Assembly: GCA_016187325.1 (NCBI GenBank)
Contig: JACPJY010000321.1
Span: 1 to 7,689 of the forward strand
From: Rhodospirillales bacterium
Lineage (GTDB): Bacteria > Pseudomonadota > Alphaproteobacteria > Rhodospirillales > Casp-alpha2
Direction of reading: 5' to 3'
DNA: 7,689 nucleotides
Shown here one piece after another: positions 1 through 4,550 of this stretch. Position numbers and translations under genes: made by a program. Below the pieces are notes generated by a model. The model was not told the DNA's origin. It ran no database searches and saw only the letters and a program-made list of their open reading frames with translations. Each line of letters begins with the position of its first letter. Position 1 is the stretch's first letter.

Positions 1-209
1 CCAACCATGTGCTGCCGACGGCGCGCTCGGCGCGGTTCTCATCGGGGCTCGGCGTAATCGATTTCCTGAAGCGGACCTCGCTGATTGGCGGTGATGCCTC
101 GACATTGGCCCGCATCGGTCCAGCCGCGATCACGCTCGCCAAGGCCGAAGGCCTCGACGCCCACGCGCTCAGCGTGGCGATCCGGCTGAACGTGCCCAAG
201 GACGGCTGA
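1..209 (+). CDS. hisD: Histidinol dehydrogenase, C-terminal fragment
   Basis: This is the 3' end of hisD; the start lies outside the window. The enzyme oxidises L-histidinol to L-histidine in two NAD-dependent steps, the end of histidine biosynthesis in the cytoplasm. The reading frame is fixed by the first complete codon at base 3, and 68 residues are visible before TGA at 207-209. The fragment opens with NHVLPT, a family signature whose His corresponds to the substrate-contacting His367 of the E. coli enzyme. It continues with a (S/A)xLGVxDFxKR-type segment. Near the end, the His in EGLDAHALSVAIR fits the position of the C-terminal zinc ligand His419. The fragment ends where family members normally end, so there is no sign of decay. 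A UPF0262 gene starts 17 nt downstream, suggesting co-transcription. The identification is firm; only the length is partial. Confidence 0.95.
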   Translation, partial: NHVLPTARSARFSSGLGVIDFLKRTSLIGGDASTLARIGPAAITLAKAEGLDAHALSVAIRLNVPKDG

Positions 210-226
210 AGGACATCCGGTCCGCC

Positions 227-700
227 GTGTCCGCCAACCAGCACATCGTCAAGATCTTCCTCGACGAGAAGACCGATGGCCGCCGCGCCGCCCACGTCGA
301 ACACGAGCGCAAGGTCGCAATCTACGACCTGTTGGAAGAAAATCATTTTGCGCCGGTCGGCCGCGATTCGGGGCCGTACGTACTGCATCTCAGCATCGAG
401 GACAACCGGCTGGTGTTCGATGTCCGCACCCAGGCGGACCAGCCGCTCGACAGGTTCACCGTGCCGGTGAATTCGTTCCGCCGAATCGTCAAGGACTACT
501 TCATGATCTGCGAGAGCTACTTCGAGGCGATCAAAACCGCACCACCGTCCAGGATCGAGGCGCTCGATATGGGCCGGCGCGGCCTCCACAACGAGGGCTC
601 GGATATCCTGCGCGAGCGGCTGGAAGGCAAGGTCGAAATAGACCGGGCGACGGCTAGGCGCCTGTTTACGCTGATCTGCGTCTTGCACGTCCGGGCTTGA
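227..700 (+). CDS. UPF0262 family protein of unknown function
   Basis: This 157-residue protein belongs to the UPF0262 family, which is conserved mainly in alphaproteobacteria and whose biochemical role I do not know. Family hallmarks seen are LDEKT followed by HVEHERKVAIYDLLEEN (about residues 13-40), a GPYVLHLS strand (about 49-56), the FRRIVKDYFMICESY block (about 84-98), DMGRRGLHNEGS (about 114-125) and the C-terminal ARRLFTLICVLH segment. It is soluble, with no signal peptide or TM segment. The GTG start is chosen because it gives the normal family length and lies 17 nt after hisD; no strong Shine-Dalgarno is visible. The phosphatase gene follows after 9 nt. The hisD-UPF0262-phosphatase order recurs in alphaproteobacteria, but this co-occurrence does not establish a function. 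Length and conserved blocks look normal. Confidence 0.93.
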   Translation: MSANQHIVKIFLDEKTDGRRAAHVEHERKVAIYDLLEENHFAPVGRDSGPYVLHLSIEDNRLVFDVRTQADQPLDRFTVPVNSFRRIVKDYFMICESYFEAIKTAPPSRIEALDMGRRGLHNEGSDILRERLEGKVEIDRATARRLFTLICVLHVRA

Positions 701-709
701 CCCTGACCG

Positions 710-1156
710 ATGGCCGAGATTCCGTCCGCCGTGCTGTTCTGCTGCACCATGAACTCGGTGCGCTCGCCGATGGCTGAAGGCATCCTGAAGTTCTTGCACG
801 GCAACCGCATCTATGTGGATTCGGTCGGCGTCCGCAAGGGTGAGATCAACGGCTACGCCATCGCTGTCATGGACGAGATCGGTATCGACATCAGCAAGCA
901 TAAGTCCAAGTCCTTCGACGACCTCGAGGATTCGTATTTCGACCTGGTCATCCCATTGTCGCCGGAAGCCCAGCACAAAGCGGTCGAGATGACGCGTGTG
1001 ATGGCCTGCGACGTCGAATTCTGGAACACCTTCGACCCGTCCCTGATCGAATCCGAGAACCGGGAAACCGTGCTCAACGCCTTCCGCACCATCCGCGACC
1101 AGCTGATGAAGAAGCTCGAACAACGCTTCCCGAGGGTCAAGGTGGCCGACACGTGA
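710..1156 (+). CDS. Low-molecular-weight protein-tyrosine-phosphatase-like protein
   Basis: This 148-residue cytoplasmic protein has the low-molecular-weight phosphatase / arsenate-reductase fold. The phosphate-binding loop is Cys12-TMNSV-Arg18-Ser19 (CX5RS) right after a hydrophobic first strand (AVLFC), as in the family. Cys12 would be the nucleophile that forms the phosphocysteine intermediate. A candidate general acid is Asp109, followed by Pro110, near the usual DP motif. The substrate cannot be read from sequence: phosphotyrosine, phosphoarginine and arsenate are all handled by relatives. The conserved setting in a hisD/infA cluster argues against a dedicated arsenic gene, since no other ars gene is present. 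The ATG at 710 starts 9 nt after UPF0262 with no clear Shine-Dalgarno, so translation may be coupled to the upstream gene. A possible terminator follows the stop. The fold is certain; the substrate is open. Confidence 0.88.
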   Translation: MAEIPSAVLFCCTMNSVRSPMAEGILKFLHGNRIYVDSVGVRKGEINGYAIAVMDEIGIDISKHKSKSFDDLEDSYFDLVIPLSPEAQHKAVEMTRVMACDVEFWNTFDPSLIESENRETVLNAFRTIRDQLMKKLEQRFPRVKVADT

Positions 1157-1158
1157 AG

Positions 1159-1188
1159 CCGGCGCGGTCCATCGGAGGCCCCGGTTTT
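1159..1188 (+). terminator. Possible intrinsic terminator after the phosphatase gene
   Basis: Just 3 nt after the phosphatase stop codon, CCGG (1159-1162), GG (1166-1167) and TCC (1168-1170) can pair across a 3-nt loop with GGA (1174-1176), CC (1179-1180) and CCGG (1181-1184). This gives a nine-pair stem with two small bulges, followed at once by TTTT. The T run is short, so termination may be partial. It fits with a separate promoter for infA just downstream. Confidence 0.4.
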
Positions 1189-1222
1189 CCAACGACATGG
1201 CGCCAGGGCCAAGCGAAAACCC

Positions 1223-1252
1223 TTGACCGCGAGGGGGTCGACCCCGTTTTAT
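1223..1252 (+). promoter_or_regulatory. Likely sigma70 promoter for infA with a palindromic spacer
   Basis: TTGACC (1223-1228, five of six matches to the -35 consensus) and TTTTAT (1247-1252, four of six to the -10) are separated by 18 nt. The spacer contains a perfect 12-bp palindrome, GGGGTCGACCCC (1234-1245). Transcription would begin about 25 nt before the infA start codon. The palindrome could be a repressor or activator site, or with the following T-rich bases it could act as a small hairpin. The promoter reading is preferred because infA follows a 128-nt gap behind a possible terminator. Confidence 0.45.
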
Positions 1253-1284
1253 TGGGCGCCATTCATTCGTGATTTGGGGACCTT

Positions 1285-1503
1285 ATGGCGAAAGAAGACG
1301 TATTGGAGTTCACCGGCACGGTCACCGAGCTGCTGCCGAACGCGATGTTCCGCGTCAAGCTCGACAACGACCACGAAATACTTGCTCACACCGCGGGCAA
1401 GATGCGCAAGCACCGGATCCGAGTGCTGGCCGGCGACCGGGTCAACGTCGAGATGACCCCCTACGATCTGACCAAGGGCCGGATCACTTTTCGCTTCAAA
1501 TAA
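1285..1503 (+). CDS. infA: Translation initiation factor IF-1
   Basis: This 72-residue protein has exactly the usual IF-1 length. IF-1 binds the ribosomal A site on the 30S subunit and helps IF-2 and IF-3 form the initiation complex. The whole sequence is one S1-like OB fold. Family signatures are the MAKEDVLEF start, VTELLPNAMFRVKL (about residues 13-26), the HTAGKMRKHRIRVLAGDRV block (about 35-53) and the invariant-looking end MTPYDLTKGRITFRFK. The ATG is preceded by GGGGA (1276-1280) at 4 nt spacing, a good ribosome binding site. It sits alone in a 128-nt upstream and 60-nt downstream gap. It probably heads a transcript continuing into maf, rng and yacG, an order common in alphaproteobacteria. 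Nothing is abnormal in the gene. Confidence 0.98.
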   Translation: MAKEDVLEFTGTVTELLPNAMFRVKLDNDHEILAHTAGKMRKHRIRVLAGDRVNVEMTPYDLTKGRITFRFK

Positions 1504-1563
1504 CGGGGCTGGCCGCATGGCGGACCGGTTCCATCTCGCACCGCCCCCGGCCGCGGGGACGCC

Positions 1564-2151
1564 GTGAGCGGGCGGCTAATTCTGGCCTCTGCCTCACCGC
1601 GTCGGTTGGCGTTGCTGACGCAGATCGGCATCGTCCCCGACGAGGTCGTGGCCGCCGACGTCGATGAAAAGCCGCGCCGCGGCGAGCTGCCGGGCGCGTT
1701 AGCGTTGCGGCTCGCTACCGCCAAGGCCCAGCACGTGGCGAAGCGGTTTACTGGCGACTTCGTGCTCGGCGCAGACACTGTCGTCGCCTGCGGCCGTCGC
1801 GTGCTGCCAAAGGCCGGCGATGAACAAGAGGCCCATGCCTGCCTGAAGCTGCTGTCAGGGCGGCGTCATCGTGTTTTTGGCGGCATTGCCGTCGTCGACC
1901 CGGGGGGAACACTTCACGGCCGCCGAGTGATGACCACGGTGGCATTCAAGCGGCTTACCAAGGGCGACATCCAGGGATATCTCGCGGCCGGCGAATGGCG
2001 GGGCAAGGCCGGCGCCTACGCAATCCAAGGCCGGGCTGGCGCGTTCGTCAGCCGCGTCAACGGCTCGTACTCGAATGTCGTCGGGCTTCCGCTTTACGAG
2101 ACAGCCGCGCTGCTGGCCGGGCTCGGTTACGGCGGCGGCGGGGCAGCGTAG
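1564..2151 (+). CDS. maf: Maf-type nucleoside triphosphate pyrophosphatase (probable dTTP/UTPase)
   Basis: Maf proteins hydrolyse non-canonical or excess nucleoside triphosphates to monophosphate plus pyrophosphate, and are linked to cell-division arrest. The 195-residue product has all main motifs: LASASPRR (residues 7-14), DVDEKP (about 32-37), GADTVV (69-74, with the likely catalytic Asp71), GKAGAYAIQG (147-156) and NVVGLPL (171-177). The Gln in AYAIQG points to the YhdE subfamily, which prefers dTTP and UTP, rather than the YceF m7GTP type. Subfamily assignment is inference. The GTG start at 1564 is chosen because it puts LASASPRR at the expected position. The C-terminus ends in a short glycine run encoded by a GGC-rich tract. 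The rng start follows after 6 nt, so the two are almost certainly co-translated. A 16-codon mini-ORF overlaps the start codon. Confidence 0.94.
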   Translation: MSGRLILASASPRRLALLTQIGIVPDEVVAADVDEKPRRGELPGALALRLATAKAQHVAKRFTGDFVLGADTVVACGRRVLPKAGDEQEAHACLKLLSGRRHRVFGGIAVVDPGGTLHGRRVMTTVAFKRLTKGDIQGYLAAGEWRGKAGAYAIQGRAGAFVSRVNGSYSNVVGLPLYETAALLAGLGYGGGGAA

Positions 2152-2157
2152 GCGGAA

Positions 2158-3597
2158 ATGGCCGTCGATCGCGTTCTCATCAGCAAAGGGCCTGGGGAAA
2201 CCCGGGTGGCGCTGCTTTCGGGCGGGCAACTGACCGAGTTGCTGGTGGCGCGGGCCGGACACGACAGCATCGTCGGCAATATCTACCTTGGCCGCGTCGA
2301 GGCGTCGCTGCGGGAGCTGGATGCTGCGTTTATCGACATCGGCCTCGAGCGCGCTGGCTTCTTGGCGCTGCCGGAGGCGCGGCCGCCCGGCAGGGAAGGC
2401 GGCAGCGACCGCATCGGCGACTACGTGAACGAAGGCGACGCGGTTCTGGTGCAGGCGGTCCGCGATCCGGTCGAGGGCAAGGGTGCCAAGCTGACCGCCC
2501 ACATCAACGTTGCCGGCGTAAACCTGGTGTTCCGGCCGCGGCAGCCGGGGATGACCATATCGCGGCGCATCGCCAATGCCGACCGCGCTCGCATCGAGGT
2601 TGCAACTGCGGGCCTCGGCAACGACGAAGGCGGTTTCATCATCAGGACCGCGGCGGCGGCGGCGTCGCCGGACGCCATCTGCCGCGAGGCGGGCGTATTG
2701 GTCGAGCGCTGGACCGAGATCACCGACCGCGTCGGCCTGGTCAAGGCGCCGTACCTGATGGCCGCCAGTCCCGGCGCTGCCAGCTTGGCGCTACGCGAGG
2801 TCGGTGCCGGCATCGCGGAAGTGATCGCCGACGACGTCCAGGTGCTGGCCGAGGTGCGCGCCTACTGCCAGGCCGAGATTCCCGATCTGGTTTCGAGGAT
2901 CGAGGCGTACACGGCGGCCGAGCCGCTGTTCGAGGTGCATGGCGTCGAGGAGCAAATCGAGGCGGCGCTGTCGCCGACTGTGCCGCTCGCCGGCGGTGGC
3001 TCGCTGATCGTCAGCCAGACGCCGGTGCTTTGTGCCATCGATGTTAACACCGGTGGCGCCGACACCGGCTCGCGGGAAGAGACAGCGTTCGCCGTCAACG
3101 TCGAGGCAGCGCGCGAGGCGGCGCGTCAGATGCGGCTACGCAACATTTCCGGACTGGTGGTGATCGATTTTGTGCCGCTCAAAGATGAAAGCTGCAAGCG
3201 TCGCGTCCTCGACGTGCTGATCGAGGCCACCTACGCCGATCCGCTCGGCCCGCACGTGGTCGGCTACACGCGCTTGGGATTGGTCGAGATGACGCGACGT
3301 CGGCATGGCTTGTCGCTGCTGGAGATTTTCGGTAGACCATGGTCCGAAACCGCGGCTGCGCCCACCAAGTCGCCACTGACGCTGGCGCTGGAGGCGCTGC
3401 GCGGCGTGTCGCGCCGGACACGCGGCGGGGCGACGGCGCCGCTGCTACGCGTCTCGCCGGCTGTGGCCGCGGCGCTCGCCGGCCCGGCGGCAGCGGCGAA
3501 ACGGGAAGCGGAGGCGACGCTCGGGGTTGCCATCGCCGTTGCCGCGGACCAGACTTTGCCCGACGCCGGCTGGGAGGTCGTCGCCGGTGGGCAATAA
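2158..3597 (+). CDS. rng: Ribonuclease G/E family endoribonuclease lacking the zinc-link motif
   Basis: This 479-residue protein is close in length to E. coli RNase G (489). The family cleaves single-stranded RNA in A/U-rich regions, with 5'-monophosphate sensing, and acts in rRNA 5'-end maturation and mRNA decay. Seen in order: an S1 domain (about 36-125) with channel residues Phe58, Phe68 and Lys108; a 5'-sensor Arg163-Thr164; and the catalytic Mg-binding aspartates Asp295 (IDVNTGG) and Asp337 (LVVIDFV). QMRLRNISG (325-333) and EMTRRRHG (377-384) follow. The C-terminal small domain (about 428-476, from LLRVSPAVAAAL) is recognisable. Normally PCPxCxG follows the TRxR/SLxE stretch; here it reads FGRPWSETAAAP, so the two zinc-link cysteines that tie RNase E dimers together are missing. 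Catalytic residues are intact, so activity is expected with altered oligomer contacts. It begins 6 nt after maf; yacG starts 18 nt later. Confidence 0.94.
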   Translation: MAVDRVLISKGPGETRVALLSGGQLTELLVARAGHDSIVGNIYLGRVEASLRELDAAFIDIGLERAGFLALPEARPPGREGGSDRIGDYVNEGDAVLVQAVRDPVEGKGAKLTAHINVAGVNLVFRPRQPGMTISRRIANADRARIEVATAGLGNDEGGFIIRTAAAAASPDAICREAGVLVERWTEITDRVGLVKAPYLMAASPGAASLALREVGAGIAEVIADDVQVLAEVRAYCQAEIPDLVSRIEAYTAAEPLFEVHGVEEQIEAALSPTVPLAGGGSLIVSQTPVLCAIDVNTGGADTGSREETAFAVNVEAAREAARQMRLRNISGLVVIDFVPLKDESCKRRVLDVLIEATYADPLGPHVVGYTRLGLVEMTRRRHGLSLLEIFGRPWSETAAAPTKSPLTLALEALRGVSRRTRGGATAPLLRVSPAVAAALAGPAAAAKREAEATLGVAIAVAADQTLPDAGWEVVAGGQ

Positions 3598-3615
3598 CAG
3601 GCGGGACAGGGAAGC

Positions 3616-3849
3616 ATGGCGAAAAAATTCAAGGACCCGGCCGAAGTAGTGCCGCTGAAAATCCGCAAGTGCCCTATCTGCGGCAAGCCAGCGAAGCGTG
3701 TCTACCAACCGTTCTGTTCCGACCACTGTGCCGACGTCGATCTCGGCCGCTGGCTCAACGAGGGTTACCGGATTCCGACGAACGAGGCTCCTGGCGAACT
3801 AGCCGACGACGACACCGGCGACGAGGATGGCGTCCCTGGAAAACGTTGA
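3616..3849 (+). CDS. yacG: DNA gyrase inhibitor YacG, zinc-binding
   Basis: This 77-residue protein belongs to the YacG family of small zinc proteins. The E. coli member binds GyrB and inhibits gyrase. Four cysteines form the zinc site: Cys19 and Cys22 (CPICGKP) and Cys34 and Cys38 (FCSDHCADVDLGRW). The stretch DLGRWLNEGYRIP (about 42-54) is the second family block. The tail from about residue 55 is acidic (several Asp/Glu), as in many homologues where it is disordered. The ATG start is preceded by AGGGAA at good spacing. It lies 18 nt after rng. No convincing terminator follows the stop, so some readthrough into the tRNA-Phe region is possible. Confidence 0.95.
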   Translation: MAKKFKDPAEVVPLKIRKCPICGKPAKRVYQPFCSDHCADVDLGRWLNEGYRIPTNEAPGELADDDTGDEDGVPGKR

Positions 3850-3917
3850 TGGCCCGCCGTCGGCCAACTTTGGAAATTACCGGAATCCTGCGGTCGGCCG
3901 CGATTTCGGACAGTCGG

Positions 3918-3946
3918 TGGACAGCCGCGGGGAATTCTTTTATAAG
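3918..3946 (+). promoter_or_regulatory. Strong sigma70-type promoter for tRNA-Phe
   Basis: TGGACA (3918-3923, five of six to the -35 consensus) and TATAAG (3941-3946, five of six to the -10) are exactly 17 nt apart. A G/C-rich discriminator (CGGCG, 3947-3951) follows, as is typical of stable-RNA promoters under stringent control. Transcription would start near 3953, leaving a leader of about 55 nt before the tRNA. The leader (3961-3990) has several mutually exclusive G/C-rich hairpins. Confidence 0.65.
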
Positions 3947-4008
3947 CGGCGTTCGCGAGGCCTCCCGGGGCTTCCCGGGCCCCAGGCCCGTGTCGTTTTT
4001 CGGGAAAT

Positions 4009-4084
4009 GCCCAGGTAGCTCAGATGGTAGAGCAGCGGATTGAAAATCCGCGTGTCGGTGGTTCGATTCCGCCCCTGGGCACCA
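4009..4084 (+). tRNA. tRNA-Phe (anticodon GAA)
   Basis: A complete 76-nt cloverleaf can be folded by hand. The acceptor stem GCCCAGG (4009-4015) pairs with CCTGGGC (4074-4080). The D stem is GCTC/GAGC (4018-4021 with 4030-4033). The anticodon stem GCGGA/TCCGC (4035-4039 with 4047-4051) encloses loop TTGAAAA, so the anticodon is GAA (4042-4044), reading UUC and UUU. The T stem GGTGG/CCGCC (4057-4061 with 4069-4073, one G-U pair) encloses TTCGATT. The discriminator A at 4081 is followed by a genome-encoded CCA. All arms are intact. It lies behind a strong promoter and is followed by a lower-GC region. Confidence 0.97.
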
Positions 4085-4119
4085 CCACTCCTACACTTCG
4101 GTTTGGTGGTTATTCTTTC
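4081..4119 (+). terminator. Possible weak terminator downstream of tRNA-Phe
   Basis: ACCACCA (4081-4087) can pair with TGGTGGT (4104-4110) across a 16-nt loop, followed by the T-rich TATTCTTTC (4111-4119). The stem would use the CCA end of the tRNA itself, so it competes with tRNA folding, and the loop is long. It is the only terminator-like structure close to the tRNA 3' end. Confidence 0.3.
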
Positions 4120-4387
4120 TGGTGCCAATAGGCGTTTTCCGTAATCGCGCGCGGTTCGGTTGCATTAAAGAAAATGGGCCGACAGAGAAGAAAAACGGCG
4201 TGGAATGGCCCGCGAATATCTGCTGGTGGTTCGGATTACCGGCCCGAAAATCCCAAACTCTGTGTCCTCACCCGGCGCCCATCAACAGACAAAGAATGTC
4301 CCTAACATCAGGAATGGCGGAGGGAGGGCGCTGGAATTAAGTCTTCTCCCTTTGAAAATCACTGAATTACGCCACGGCATCGCGGGC

Positions 4388-4409
4388 GGACAAGTCCCGT
4401 CGAACGACG
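4388..4409. repeat. Two adjacent inverted repeats upstream of the kinase gene
   Basis: GGAC-AA-GTCC (4388-4397) is directly followed by CGTCG-AA-CGACG (4398-4409). Both are perfect dyads with an AA centre, and together they occupy 22 nt. They lie about 56 nt upstream of the proposed -35 box. The bases AAGTCCCGT (4392-4400) recur at 7099-7107 between the regulator and cupredoxin genes. An operator for the neighbouring response regulator is possible but unproven. Confidence 0.35.
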
Positions 4410-4464
4410 ATCCCTTCCCGACAAGCTGGCCGACCGGTGCCGCTGCCCTCGATCTCCCGCCAAT

Positions 4465-4493
4465 TTGGCGTCGGGGGCTTCATGATCTAAAAT
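4465..4493 (+). promoter_or_regulatory. Likely promoter of the histidine kinase operon
   Basis: TTGGCG (4465-4470, four of six to the -35 consensus) and TAAAAT (4488-4493, five of six to the -10) are separated by exactly 17 nt. Transcription would start near 4500, giving a leader of about 50 nt. The only Shine-Dalgarno candidate is GGAG (4537-4540), 10 nt before the ATG. Confidence 0.45.
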
Positions 4494-4550
4494 TCAAAGC
4501 GCCGTATGTGGGTCAGGTCACTTCCCGCGTTCGGCCGGAGCTGAACGACG

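Larger units (their letters stand above)
4085..4550. other. Intergenic region between tRNA-Phe and the kinase operon
   Basis: This stretch of about 465 nt holds no convincing gene. Open frames exist (for example 4122-4340 and 4205-4891) but their predicted proteins show no recognisable domain, and the longer one runs into the kinase gene in another frame. What can be seen is a partial copy of the tRNA T arm (4225-4240), paired inverted repeats (4388-4409) and a promoter-like sequence before the kinase gene (4465-4493). No integrase gene or insertion-sequence end is visible. Confidence 0.6.

Noticed and set aside
1855..2502. Long antisense open frame (215 codons) across maf and rng
   Set aside because: Typical high-GC shadow frame opposite strongly conserved genes, with no recognisable motif.
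2650..2664. GCG triplet run in rng
   Set aside because: It encodes a short Ala stretch after the 5'-sensor Arg-Thr, in the place of the usual TAAEGAS; a simple GC-rich codon tract.
1995..3047. Long + strand open frame (350 codons) across maf and rng
   Set aside because: Arg/Gly-rich shadow in another frame of rng, whose catalytic motifs are in the real frame.
3339..4043. + strand open frame (234 codons) spanning rng, yacG and the tRNA
   Set aside because: Runs through three real features, including a tRNA, in a different frame; composition is that of a shadow frame.
4122..4340. Open frame of 72 codons after tRNA-Phe
   Set aside because: No ribosome binding site at good spacing, no recognisable domain, and an odd composition; probably chance.
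4085..4550. FNR/FixK-type or sigma54 sites before the kinase gene
   Set aside because: I looked for TTGAT-N4-ATCAA and TGGC-N8-TTGC patterns and found no acceptable match here or before the cupredoxin gene.
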